Assembly: GCA_905211485.1 (NCBI GenBank)
Contig: CAJMAW010000037.1
Location: 1 to 23,537, forward strand
DNA length: 23,537 nt
From: an uncultured Lentisphaeria bacterium
GTDB taxonomy: Bacteria; Verrucomicrobiota; Lentisphaeria; Victivallales; UBA1829
Reading direction: 5' to 3'
Position 1 is the stretch's first letter; each line of letters begins with the position of its first letter. Positions 1 through 7,301 of this stretch are shown here, in pieces. The translations under genes and the position numbers were made by a program. The notes below the pieces were generated by a model that was not told the origin of the DNA, did not search any database, and saw nothing but the letters and a program-made list of their open reading frames with translations.

Positions 1-108
1 CTGAGCTGTGAAAAATGCGCGTGGCTGGTCGAGTGATTCATGACCTCGTTCCCGGCATCGCTGAGCGCCTTTACGGATTCGGGGTATTTGTCCACCCAGT
101 CGCCGAAT
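1..108 (-). pseudogene. Polysaccharide deacetylase (NodB-like) fragment, cut by window edge and misjoin
   Basis: Read on the minus strand, the last 30 or so codons before the window edge give DKYPESVKALSDAGNEVMNH followed by STSHAHFSQL. This resembles the second conserved block of NodB-type polysaccharide deacetylases. In that family the preceding metal-binding region is followed by a helix (pelvkaladaGhE) and the HSxxH metal motif, here HSTSH. Nothing upstream of this block is deacetylase: the same reading frame continues into a GH78-like sequence at about 88-108. A natural protein would not lose its NodB motif 1 this way, so I call it a fragment brought in by a chimeric join. The carboxyl end lies outside the window. 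Family call is moderate because only one block is visible. Confidence 0.55.
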
Positions 109-582
109 TCCCAATAGCCCAGCTTTTCCGCCAGGCCGGAGGGGCCGATGTGCCGATCGAAATAGTCGAGCACGCCGTCCATCACCGGGCGATAGAAGCG
201 GATCAGATCGGTGCGGCCGGTCTGCCAATAGAACTCCTCCAGCATGAAGATCCAGTAGATCGAAAAATCGGGAATCACCTGCGTGTGCGTGCAGGGCGTG
301 CGGGACTGCAGAATGCCGTCCGGCAACTGCGAGCAGCGGAAGTCCCACAATACGTTCTCCGCCATGCGCGTGTCGCCCGATACCGCATAGGTAAAAAGCA
401 TTTGCAGCCGCGTATCCAGCGTGTATTGCAGCTGCTCATAATAGGGGCAGTCCTCATGGGTCTCGTGCATGCAGCTGCGCAGCGTGCGCAGGCTGATGTC
501 CCAGAGCTTTTCCATCTTCTTTTCCGGGAAGAGGAATTCCGCCCGAACTTTCAGCGGATAGGCGGTCTGGATGAAATCGGGG
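88..582 (-). pseudogene. GH78-like alpha-L-rhamnosidase internal fragment
   Basis: The minus strand encodes about 160 residues with no start or stop. They run from FIQTAYPLKVRAEF through RTLRSCMHETHEDCPYYEQ, LQYTLDTRLQMLFTYAVSGD, LPDGILQSR and VIPDFSIYWIFMLEEFY to GYWEFGDWV. This is the pattern of the (alpha/alpha)6 catalytic domain of family 78 glycoside hydrolases: CxHExxxDCPxxEQ, then a D-x-R block, then the YWxFxDWV block near the acidic catalytic residues. The fragment ends abruptly at the DWV block, where the reading passes into a deacetylase. At the other end, near 561-582, it meets antisense hisS sequence. Codon use (many GCG, CGC, CTG) differs from the TCC/CCG/GGA-rich style of the rest of the window, so a different source genome is likely. 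Confidence 0.65.
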
Positions 583-1370
583 CGGGCGGATATCGCCTGA
601 TGCTGAACACGCGGGGAATGCCCTCGGACAGAAAACCCGCGGAAGACGCTCTGAGAGAGCATTTTTCCAGCTGTATTGATTCCATGTGCGAAGACTGCCG
701 GGAACGTCTGGAGCGGAACGTCTGGCGGATTCTGGACTGCAAGAATCCGGAATGCCAGAAATTCATTGAATCTGCGCCGGACGCGGCGTCTCTGTTCGGA
801 GAGGAATCGAAGGAGTATTTCAGGCGCGTCTGCGGGATTTTGTCGGACATGGAAGTTCCGTTTGAGATAGAGCCCCGCCTTGTCCGCGGTCTGGATTACT
901 ATGTGCATACGGTCTTTGAGCTGAGCCATCCGGGTCTCGGCGCGCAGAATGCGATAGCCGGGGGAGGGCGTTATGAACTGAATCTTCCCGGATTCAGTCG
1001 TCCGGTTCAGGGCGTGGGATTTGCCGCGGGGATGGAACGGCTCCTGATGGCGAGGGAATCCCGGAATGTGCCGCCTGAAAAATCCCCGGTGCCGGAACTG
1101 TTTTTGCTGTCTCTGGGAGAAGGAGCGCTGAAGTTCAACGGAAAGCTGGCCGCGGAGCTGAGAAGGGCCGGGATTTCCACGACACTTGATTTTGAAGCGA
1201 AGAGCATGAAATCCCAGATGCGCGCAGCGGACAGACTGCAGGCAAAATATGTGCTGATTGTCGGTGATTCGGAGCTTGCGTCCGGAGAAGCCGTTTTGAA
1301 ATGTATGGCGGACGGGTCCCAGAAAATACTGAGCCTTTCCTCCGTGAAAGATGAATTGAGCAGAAAATGA
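561..1370 (+). CDS. hisS: Histidyl-tRNA synthetase, C-terminal two thirds (5' truncated by misjoin)
   Basis: HisRS attaches histidine to tRNA-His in the cytoplasm. From 561 the frame reads GGLDEIGAGGYRLMLNTRG, the start of the linker between motif 2 and the HisA-type motifs. It continues with RLERNVWRILDCKNPEC (family: Rl..NpLRiLDcK), LVRGLDYYVHTVFEL (the RGLDYY histidine-binding loop), AGGGRYE and motif 3 GVGFAAGMERL. A C-terminal anticodon-binding domain follows, about the last 95 residues. Only about 269 residues remain, against 420-460 for the family. Motif 1 and the motif 2 arginine region are absent because the sequence upstream of about 561 is an unrelated, opposite-strand gene. The reading frame happens to stay open back to position 15, but that part is not HisRS. 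The stop overlaps the next start (ATGA, 1367-1370), implying translational coupling to the DAHP synthase gene. Confidence 0.9.
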   Translation, partial: GGLDEIGAGGYRLMLNTRGMPSDRKPAEDALREHFSSCIDSMCEDCRERLERNVWRILDCKNPECQKFIESAPDAASLFGEESKEYFRRVCGILSDMEVPFEIEPRLVRGLDYYVHTVFELSHPGLGAQNAIAGGGRYELNLPGFSRPVQGVGFAAGMERLLMARESRNVPPEKSPVPELFLLSLGEGALKFNGKLAAELRRAGISTTLDFEAKSMKSQMRAADRLQAKYVLIVGDSELASGEAVLKCMADGSQKILSLSSVKDELSRK

Positions 1371-2410
1371 AAAAGGTTTACAACGTCAACATCGAGCGGG
1401 AATACCCGCTGCCCACGCCCCATGAGATTCTTTCGGAACTGCCGCTGCCTTCTCCGGACACGGAACATATCTATTCCTCCCGCCGTCAGGTGGAGGAGAT
1501 CATTCTCCGCCGCGACAAACGGATCATGGTCATCTGCGGTCCCTGTTCCATCGACAGCATTCCGGCCGCCGTCGAATACGCCGCCAGACTGAAGTCCATA
1601 CAGGAGAAAGTCTCCTCCAAACTCATGCTCATCATGAGGACCTATTTTGAAAAGCCGCGCACCACGGTGGGCTGGAAGGGGCTGATCTATGATCCGGACC
1701 TCGACCGCTCCTTCAATATCGAAAAAGGTCTGCGTCTGGCCCGGAGGCTTCTCCTGCAGCTTTCGGAAATGCGCCTGCCGGTGGCGACGGAATTCCTGGA
1801 GCCGATCATCCCGCAGTATCTGGCGGACCTGGTGACCTGGGCTTCCATCGGTGCCAGAACGACGGAGTCGCAGACGCATCGGCAGCTGGCGAGCGGACTC
1901 TCCATGCCGATCGGATTCAAGAATTCCACCGACGGTGCCATTTCCGTCGCCGTGGATGCCATCAAGACAGCTTCGGCAACGCATTCCTTCCTCGGGGTAA
2001 TCAATGACGGGCGGACCGGTGTCTTCAGAACCCGGGGCAACAAATTCTGCCATATTGTGCTGCGCGGGGGGATTCACGGGCCGAATTACGCATCGGAAAA
2101 CATTGCCTATGTCAAGGAACTCATGCGGAAGGAAAAGCTTGTTCCCTCCATTGTCATCGACTGCAGTCACGGGAATTCCATGCGTCACCCTGAAATGCAG
2201 CCGGTGATCCTGCGCGATGTGCTGGGACAGATCCGCGCAGGCGAAAACACCATTTCCGGCGTCATGATCGAAAGTTACATCAAAACTGGACGACAGGACA
2301 TTGCCGAAAGAGGCAAGATGATTCCCGGCCTTTCCGTGACGGATCCCTGTCTCGGATGGGAGGAGACGGAAGCCGCCATTCTCGAACTCTACAAGGGGCT
2401 TCCAGAGTAA
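1367..2410 (+). CDS. 3-deoxy-7-phosphoheptulonate (DAHP) synthase, class I AroF/G/H type
   Basis: Catalyses phosphoenolpyruvate plus erythrose 4-phosphate to DAHP, the first step of the shikimate pathway. The 347-residue length is typical of the AroFGH class. Family motifs are in order: CGPCSIDS (PEP-site loop), RTYFEKPRTTVGWKGLI with the DP after it, GARTTESQTHRQLASGLSMP, GFKNSTDG, GNKFCHIVLRGG and VIDCSHGNS; the metal ligands expected in the C, H, E and D blocks are present. The N-terminal extension (about 40 residues) is the kind that carries feedback binding in E. coli paralogues, but which aromatic amino acid regulates this enzyme cannot be read from sequence. Its ATG overlaps the hisS stop. 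The next shikimate gene, aroB, is elsewhere in this window at about 16.6-17.7 kb on the other strand. Confidence 0.95.
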   Translation: MKKVYNVNIEREYPLPTPHEILSELPLPSPDTEHIYSSRRQVEEIILRRDKRIMVICGPCSIDSIPAAVEYAARLKSIQEKVSSKLMLIMRTYFEKPRTTVGWKGLIYDPDLDRSFNIEKGLRLARRLLLQLSEMRLPVATEFLEPIIPQYLADLVTWASIGARTTESQTHRQLASGLSMPIGFKNSTDGAISVAVDAIKTASATHSFLGVINDGRTGVFRTRGNKFCHIVLRGGIHGPNYASENIAYVKELMRKEKLVPSIVIDCSHGNSMRHPEMQPVILRDVLGQIRAGENTISGVMIESYIKTGRQDIAERGKMIPGLSVTDPCLGWEETEAAILELYKGLPE

Positions 2411-2462
2411 CGTTTCACTCCTGTCTCTGCATCTGCATCCCATGTTTTCCACGGTCCTCTCC

Positions 2463-2506
2463 GTGTCCGTGCTGTGTCCGTGCTGTGTCCGTGCTGTGTC
2501 CGTGCT
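2463..2506. repeat. Four perfect tandem copies of an 11-bp unit
   Basis: The unit GTGTCCGTGCT occurs four times head to tail with no mismatch, about 50 bp after the DAHP synthase stop. An 11-bp unit does not preserve a reading frame, and the surrounding sequence is not coding in my reading. It is a minisatellite-like array, the only clear tandem repeat in the window. Copy number could vary between strains or be collapsed by assembly. Confidence 0.9.
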
Positions 2507-2972
2507 TTCCGCCCGGGCAGGCAGTGCAACGCATTTTTTTCTCCGGCATTTTCCTTTTGTTCTGCAGGGAAGCAGCAGCGTTTTTCCTTTTTTTCTCCTG
2601 TTCTCCTGTTTTCTCCGCAGAAAGAAAGGCAGAGTCCCTGATTCGGGTGAGAAGCACGGGCAGATCCAGAAAGACGCAGGGGGCAAGACGGCAAGGGCAA
2701 GACGCGGAAGGAGGGAAAGATTCAGACGCTCTTTTCATGATTGTATTTTTTTTGTGAAAGAGTGTAATGTTGCAGAAGAAGCGGCGGGGAAAGGCAGCTG
2801 TTTCTCCTGTTTTTTGAGAAGGGGGGGAGCTGTTTATTTTTTCTTGGATAAAGTCTGTGAAAAAAAGATGTTTTGGCGTCTTTTGGAAATGTCGGCATTT
2901 ATGTTTTTTTTCTGCCTGATCCTCCGGGAGAGGAAATTTGCATAAAAAGAGGTCGGAAATCCATTTTTTCAA

Positions 2973-3000
2973 TTGAAAATTGTAATTTCATGTGTATAAG
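2973..3000 (+). promoter_or_regulatory. Sigma-70-like promoter for the HTH regulator gene, overlapped by palindromes
   Basis: TTGAAA (2973-2978), a 16-bp spacer, then TATAAG (2995-3000). A perfect 14-bp palindrome, TTTTCAATTGAAAA (2966-2979), covers the -35 element. A second short inverted repeat, AAATT-gt-AATTT (2977-2988), lies in the spacer. Position and symmetry suggest an operator, perhaps for autoregulation by the downstream regulator; that is inference. Confidence 0.5.
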
Positions 3001-3006
3001 TAAGTC

Positions 3007-3047
3007 ATCCGCCCCTTTGGATGCCGCTTGGACGGGGAGGATTTTTT
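3007..3047 (+). terminator. Terminator or attenuator hairpin in the leader of the HTH regulator gene
   Basis: ATCC-G-CCCC (3007-3015) can pair with GGGG-A-GGAT (3034-3042) through an 18-nt loop with one G/A mismatch, and is followed by six T residues (3042-3047). It sits between the proposed promoter and the ATG at 3133, so it is either a leader attenuator or the end of an upstream transcript. Stem length is modest. Confidence 0.45.
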
Positions 3048-3132
3048 GATACTCTTGCGCCACGAAAAATGAACGGGAATTTTTCCCCGCAGATCATGTC
3101 AAATCAATAATGTCAGAGACGGAGTTTGGAAG

Positions 3133-3945
3133 ATGCCCAAGATTACCCAGAATATGATTGATGCTTTGGAAAAGGCGGTGGACTGTTACGGCAATGTGTC
3201 TCAGCTGGCGAAGAAAATGGGAATCGCGCACAGCACAGTGCTGTTCTGGATGAGCGGGAAGACACGGAATATCAGTGGGAGGCTCTGGATTGAGAAAATC
3301 CGTCCGGTACTGCTGCCGTTCATGGACAGGGCCTCTGTCCGCGATCTTCTTCCGCCTAGGAATCTGCAGGCCTATCTTGCTGCCGAACCGATGGCCGATT
3401 ACCATCGGGAAGGCGCTTCTCCCTCCGCGGGGGAAGCGGCCGGGGCCGGAACTTCTCCCGTTCAGCCGGAATACAAGGAGAATTCGGCCAATGTCATTTC
3501 CTTTGCCCAGCTGGCGGATTACGATCCGGCACTGGATCTGATCGGGCAGTATGTGAAGGACAATTCTTCCGGAAAGGCGATTTTCGCCCATGAAGTGAAG
3601 AACGGCTATTTCGCATTGCAGGTGGATGACACGGTTTCTTACGGCAAATTGCCGCTTGGAACGTATCTTCTGGTGGCGGGAATGGAACTGGCGCAGAATT
3701 CGGATACGGTTGTCGCGAAAATCAGGGAGACCGCCCAGATCGTGGTCTGCACGTATACCCGGGAAGGTTCCCGTATCACCTTGACTCCCTTTGATTCCGG
3801 GAAACAGTCCATTTCCTGGGATTTCAAGGAAAAGCCCGGCTTTCTCTTCTGGATGTATCCTGTGATTGAGGCGAATCTGAATTTCCGCCGCGATTCCGGA
3901 CCCGACTGCGGGGAAAATCCTTCCAACGCGGAAGAGAAGGAGTGA
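3133..3945 (+). CDS. HTH regulator with degenerate LexA/S24-like C-terminal domain
   Basis: A 270-residue, probably cytoplasmic DNA-binding protein. Residues 8-58 look like a helix-turn-helix of the Cro/CI or YdaS kind (GNVSQLAKKMGIAHSTVLFW). Residues 90-120 form an Ala/Gly/Ser/Pro linker, and about 145-250 resemble the beta-rich signal-peptidase-like fold of S24/LexA proteins (YFALQVDDTVSYGKLPLGTY, then DTVVAKIRETAQIVVCTY and SRITLTPFD). Where LexA has GDSM with the catalytic Ser, this protein has DDTVS; where the catalytic Lys is expected, about 37 residues on, it has VVCTY. Self-cleavage therefore seems unlikely and the domain may only sense or dimerise. GGAG (3121-3124) supports the ATG at 3133. 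The gene stands alone behind its own promoter. The HTH call is good; the S24 relationship rests on pattern only. Confidence 0.7.
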   Translation: MPKITQNMIDALEKAVDCYGNVSQLAKKMGIAHSTVLFWMSGKTRNISGRLWIEKIRPVLLPFMDRASVRDLLPPRNLQAYLAAEPMADYHREGASPSAGEAAGAGTSPVQPEYKENSANVISFAQLADYDPALDLIGQYVKDNSSGKAIFAHEVKNGYFALQVDDTVSYGKLPLGTYLLVAGMELAQNSDTVVAKIRETAQIVVCTYTREGSRITLTPFDSGKQSISWDFKEKPGFLFWMYPVIEANLNFRRDSGPDCGENPSNAEEKE

Positions 3946-4469
3946 TTTTTTCCCCTCTCCTCCGCGGAAAGGGGAAGAGTGAGGAGAATGCCGAACAGGA
4001 CTATTACACTTTTTCCCTTTTTCCCGCAATCTCTTGTTTTAGAGCATTCTCTTTTTTTGCAAAGCAGAAATGAAGAAGTGAAGAAGAAGCTTTCTTCCCG
4101 GAATAATGGGAAGAGAGTTTCTTTTTTGGGGACGGGAATTCTGGCAGGACATGATGCGTTTTTGCCGGTGAAACTCTGCCGGGCTTGGCTTTTCCACAAC
4201 AAGCGGGGAGAAAAAAAGAGCTTCGCCGACGACTCCCGCTGACAAATTTTCCGGGAGGGGGAAAAATAGTTCATTTCTTGACTCCGGAAACAGGAACGCC
4301 AAGCCCAGAAAAAAGAGGGAATTTCCCTCTCCGTCCGGAGGCGTTGCCGCGTCGTTGTCCCTGTTTTCCTCTCTCTCCTGTAAGAAGGGGACAATGCCCG
4401 TTTTTTTTCGACTTCGACAGAAGAGAAAATATCCTTCCAGAGATATTTTTTTCTTCTGCGTCACAGCGC

Positions 4470-4513
4470 CGCGGCATGAGTCCTGTTGTTGTCATGGCTC
4501 ATGCCGCGTTTTT
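4470..4513 (+). terminator. Strong intrinsic terminator, plus strand
   Basis: A perfect 11-bp inverted repeat, CGCGGCATGAG (4470-4480) and CTCATGCCGCG (4498-4508), with a 17-nt loop, is followed immediately by TTTTT (4509-4513) and a further C/T-rich tail. It points in the plus direction. The nearest plus-strand gene ends at 3945, so either that transcript has a 0.5 kb tail or there is an unrecognised plus-strand RNA in between. Confidence 0.75.
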
Positions 4514-4565
4514 CTTCTTGGAGCCTTTCGGGAAACGGGGGAGGACTTGCCGCTCTGCTCTCTCT

Positions 4566-4592
4566 CTGAGGGGATGCTGTTTTTCCCCTCAG
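4566..4592. terminator. Hairpin directly after nrdJ stop
   Basis: CTGAGGGG (4566-4573) pairs with CCCCTCAG (4585-4592) across an 11-nt loop, 10 bases beyond the nrdJ stop codon. There is no T-run on the minus-strand side, so it may act as a 3' stabiliser or a weak terminator of the nrdJ transcript. Confidence 0.45.
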
Positions 4593-4602
4593 TAGTCATT
4601 CA

Positions 4603-7035
4603 TCATCCGCATTTGCTGTGGCCGCAGGCAAGACATTTCATACAGTTTTCCTGCATGACAAGTTTGCGTTCGTTGCAGTAGGGGCAGATGAGCATTCCGT
4701 CGTCCGGCATTGCTGCATGCGGCTGTTGTCTGCCGCCGTCAGCGGAGGAGAAGGAATTTGCCGCTGCCGGTGCCGCAGAGTGGGATTCCGGATGGGAAGA
4801 AGAGGAAAAAGGTTTGCCGGGAGAATTCCGGTCCTTCGGAGTAATGATTCCAAGCTTCATAAGATGTTTTTCAATGACGCGCCCGATATCGGCTGCGAGC
4901 GAAGGAATGTAACTGCCTTCGCTGAAATATCCTCCGTTGGGGTCGTAAATGCTCTTGAGCTCCTCGACCAGGAACCGGGGTGCGGGATCATGCCTGAAAA
5001 CAGAGGAAATCAGACGGGTCATGGCCACGATCCAGCTGAAATGCTGAAGGTTTTTTGTATTGATGAAGAGTTCATAGGGGCGTCTTCTGCCGTCTTCTTC
5101 GACGAGGTCGTTGATGGTGACGTAAAGCGCGTCGGCGGAGAGGGGAGTTTTGATTTTGTATGTGGTGCCTTCAAGCTCCTTCGGGCGTTTCGGGGGCTCC
5201 GCCTTGACAAAGACCAGGTGTTCCCTGGGTGCGGGAGTTCCGGCGGAGGAGGAGGAAGAATCCTTCTCCTTCTTTTCCTTTTCCTCCTTTTCCTTTTTTT
5301 TCTTTTCCTCATCCGGATTGACAAGGACGCCCATGATGTGTTCCGAGGGGCGGAAGGTGGTGCAGCCCTTCAGGCCTTTTTCATAAGCGGTGAGATAAAT
5401 GTCCTTGAACTTTTCGTAGGGGTAATCCGTGGGGACGTTGATGGTTTTGGAAATGGAACTGTCCACATATTTCTGAAGCGCCTCCTGGATGTTGAGGTGT
5501 TCTTCCGGAGTGATGTCCGAAGAGGAGACGAAATAGGGCGGCAGTTTATTCTCGTCGAAGGCGGCGCCTGCTTTTTCACGGTAGAGTTTGTACGCGTAGT
5601 CGGCGACTTCCGCATCAATGGTGTTGCCTTCGGCGCCGTTACGGATTTTCCGGGTGTAGCGGAATGCGAACACGGGCTCGAGTCCGCTGGAGACGTTGCC
5701 GGCGAAAAGACTGATGGTGCCCGTGGGGGCAATGGATGTCAGATGAGAGTTCCGGATCCCGTATTTGCGGATGTCCTCGACAATGTCTTTCGGGAGGGCG
5801 GAACGGATAAATTCGCTTTTGCAGTATTTTTCCGCGTCGAACATGGGGAATGCGCCTTTTTCCTTTGCCAGTTCGATGCTGGCGCGGTAGGCGGCGCAGG
5901 TGATGGTCTTCATGATTTCCGCCGCCAGTGCGACGGATTCCGGAGATCCGTATTTGATCTTCATGAAGAGGAAAAGGTCCGCCAGCCCGGTGATTCCGAT
6001 GCCCATGCGGCGTTTGGATCTGGCCTCTTTCTTCTGCTGCTCCAGGGGATAGTTGCTCAGGTCGATGATGTTGTCGAGAAGACGCACGGCGACGGAAACG
6101 GTCCTTTCCATTTCCGCAAACTCCACCCTTGGCTCTTCTCCGAAGGGATCGGAAACGAATTTCGACAGATTCAGCGATCCGAGGAGACAGGCCCCGTAAG
6201 GCGGCAGCGGTTGTTCTCCGCAGGGATTGGTCGCCCGGATTTCCTCGCAATAGGCAAGATTGTTCATCTTGTTAATCCGGTCGATGATGATGAATCCGGG
6301 CTCCGCAAAGTCATAGGTCGAGTGCATGATGAGATCCCAGAGGGCGCGGGCGCTGATGGTTTTGTACACCTTCCCCGCAAAGACGAGATCCCATGGAGAA
6401 TCGTTCCGGACAGCCTCCATGAATTTGTCCGTGATCGCGACCGACAGATTGAACATCTGCAGTGCGGCGTTTTTCCGCTTTGCCGTAATGAATTTTTCAA
6501 TATCCGGATGGTCGCAGCGCATGATTCCCATTTGTGCGCCGCGGCGCTGTCCGGCGCTCATGATGGTCCGGCAGGTCGAATCCAGCACCTGCATAAAACT
6601 CAAGGGGCCGGAAGCGCTTGCCTCGCAGCCTTTGATGGGGGCGCCGGAGGGCCGGATCGTGGAAAAGTCAAAGCCGACGCCGCCTCCCTGCTTCTGCGTC
6701 AGCGCGGATTCCTTCACGGTTTCAAACACTCCGTCGATGGAATCTTCAATTTTGTTCATGACGAAGCAGTTGAACATGGTGACTTCCGATCTTGCCGTCC
6801 CGGCGTTTGCCACAATTCTTCCTCCGGGAATGAATTTGCAGCCGTCGAGAATGCGGAAGAATTCCGAGCTCCATTTTTCGCGGTCTTTTTCCTTTGCGGC
6901 TGCCGCGTTTGCCACTCGTCTGAAGGTGTCTTCAAAGGTTTTGTCCCCGGGGATGTCTCCGCTTCCCTGATAACGGTATTTGCGTTCCCAAATTTCCTGA
7001 GAGATGTCTGTAATCGGCGTTTCCTGTGATGACAT
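4603..7035 (-). CDS. nrdJ: Adenosylcobalamin-dependent (class II) ribonucleotide reductase
   Basis: Reduces ribonucleotides (family name: ribonucleoside-diphosphate reductase) to deoxy forms, using a cobalamin-generated thiyl radical and no oxygen. With the ATG at 7035 the protein is 810 residues. The redox pair is C90 (MFNCFV) and C283 (GAC). The thiyl-radical cysteine is C272 in NPCGEQ, with N270 and E274; the spacing matches the family. QKQGGGVGFDFS and AGQRRGAQMG are the substrate-specificity blocks. After the barrel come a Lys/Glu-rich run, a TSCPD-type domain (NLQHFSWIVAMTRLISS), a Ser/Ala/Pro linker and a C-terminal cysteine cluster (CPYC ... CMKCLACGHSKC) that should re-reduce the active site. 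The frame stays open to 7323, but a promoter lies at 7085-7113 and AAGGAAAGG precedes 7035, so I chose the shorter start. No cobalamin riboswitch was seen. Confidence 0.93.
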   Translation of the reverse strand: MSSQETPITDISQEIWERKYRYQGSGDIPGDKTFEDTFRRVANAAAAKEKDREKWSSEFFRILDGCKFIPGGRIVANAGTARSEVTMFNCFVMNKIEDSIDGVFETVKESALTQKQGGGVGFDFSTIRPSGAPIKGCEASASGPLSFMQVLDSTCRTIMSAGQRRGAQMGIMRCDHPDIEKFITAKRKNAALQMFNLSVAITDKFMEAVRNDSPWDLVFAGKVYKTISARALWDLIMHSTYDFAEPGFIIIDRINKMNNLAYCEEIRATNPCGEQPLPPYGACLLGSLNLSKFVSDPFGEEPRVEFAEMERTVSVAVRLLDNIIDLSNYPLEQQKKEARSKRRMGIGITGLADLFLFMKIKYGSPESVALAAEIMKTITCAAYRASIELAKEKGAFPMFDAEKYCKSEFIRSALPKDIVEDIRKYGIRNSHLTSIAPTGTISLFAGNVSSGLEPVFAFRYTRKIRNGAEGNTIDAEVADYAYKLYREKAGAAFDENKLPPYFVSSSDITPEEHLNIQEALQKYVDSSISKTINVPTDYPYEKFKDIYLTAYEKGLKGCTTFRPSEHIMGVLVNPDEEKKKKEKEEKEKKEKDSSSSSAGTPAPREHLVFVKAEPPKRPKELEGTTYKIKTPLSADALYVTINDLVEEDGRRRPYELFINTKNLQHFSWIVAMTRLISSVFRHDPAPRFLVEELKSIYDPNGGYFSEGSYIPSLAADIGRVIEKHLMKLGIITPKDRNSPGKPFSSSSHPESHSAAPAAANSFSSADGGRQQPHAAMPDDGMLICPYCNERKLVMQENCMKCLACGHSKCG

Positions 7036-7084
7036 GACGACGGCCTTTCCTTCCGCTTCCTGTTTCTGGTGAAAAATACTTTCC

Positions 7085-7113
7085 AATATAGGACTGTTTC
7101 CCTGTTTATGCAA
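7085..7113 (-). promoter_or_regulatory. Promoter for nrdJ
   Basis: On the minus strand: TTGCAT (7113-7108), a 17-bp spacer, TATATT (7090-7085). Transcription would begin near 7078 and give a leader of about 40 nt before the ATG at 7035. This argues against the longer N-terminus. Confidence 0.6.
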
Positions 7114-7301
7114 ACCGGAAAAACAGTCCCCCGGCAAAAAAACGTTTCCCATCCGCTGCATCATCCTGCTTCTCCCCTCTTCCTTTTGAGGCGGGTTGCT
7201 TCCCGGAAGAGCTGCAGGGAAAAAAGAAAAATTTCTCAGGATGCCGGGAAAGCGGCGCCTTCTTTTCTGTTTTTCCGAATGAAAAAGCGTTGAATGCTCT
7301 C

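Larger units (their letters stand above)
2411..3132. other. Long spacer with low-complexity tracts; no gene found
   Basis: This 0.7 kb has open frames on both strands, but their translations are rich in C, F, K, S and R, match no family and show no credible start signals. It contains a four-copy 11-mer (2463-2506), several T- and A-runs, and, near the right end, a promoter, a palindrome and a terminator-like hairpin that belong to the next gene. No clear intrinsic terminator was seen just after the DAHP synthase stop. Confidence 0.6.
3946..4602. other. Spacer between convergent genes; no convincing CDS; contains two strong hairpins
   Basis: The regulator gene (plus) and nrdJ (minus) converge here. 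Open frames of 70-140 codons exist on both strands but have K/F/R/S-rich, family-free translations and poor start sites. The best plus-strand one (ATG near 3988, to 4242) has a GGAG only a few bases from its ATG. A strong plus-strand terminator at 4470-4513 and a hairpin next to the nrdJ stop are the only structured elements I can support. Confidence 0.55.

Noticed and set aside
15..1370. A single 451-codon plus-strand protein ending in HisRS
   Set aside because: Only the part from about 561 has HisRS motifs; before that the other strand encodes clear GH78 and deacetylase sequence, so the open frame is accidental.
2463..2506. CRISPR-like array
   Set aside because: Repeats are 11 bp and contiguous, with no spacers.
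1007..2686. 559-codon minus-strand frame
   Set aside because: Antisense to hisS and the DAHP synthase gene, with Arg/Gly/His-rich composition and no motif.
3950..3976. Terminator right after the HTH regulator gene
   Set aside because: TTCCCCT/AGGGGAA can pair, but the loop is 13 nt and no T-run follows, so it is too weak to list.
4618..7029. 803-codon plus-strand frame opposite nrdJ
   Set aside because: It is the antisense of a conserved gene whose codon bias leaves it open; the translation resembles no family.
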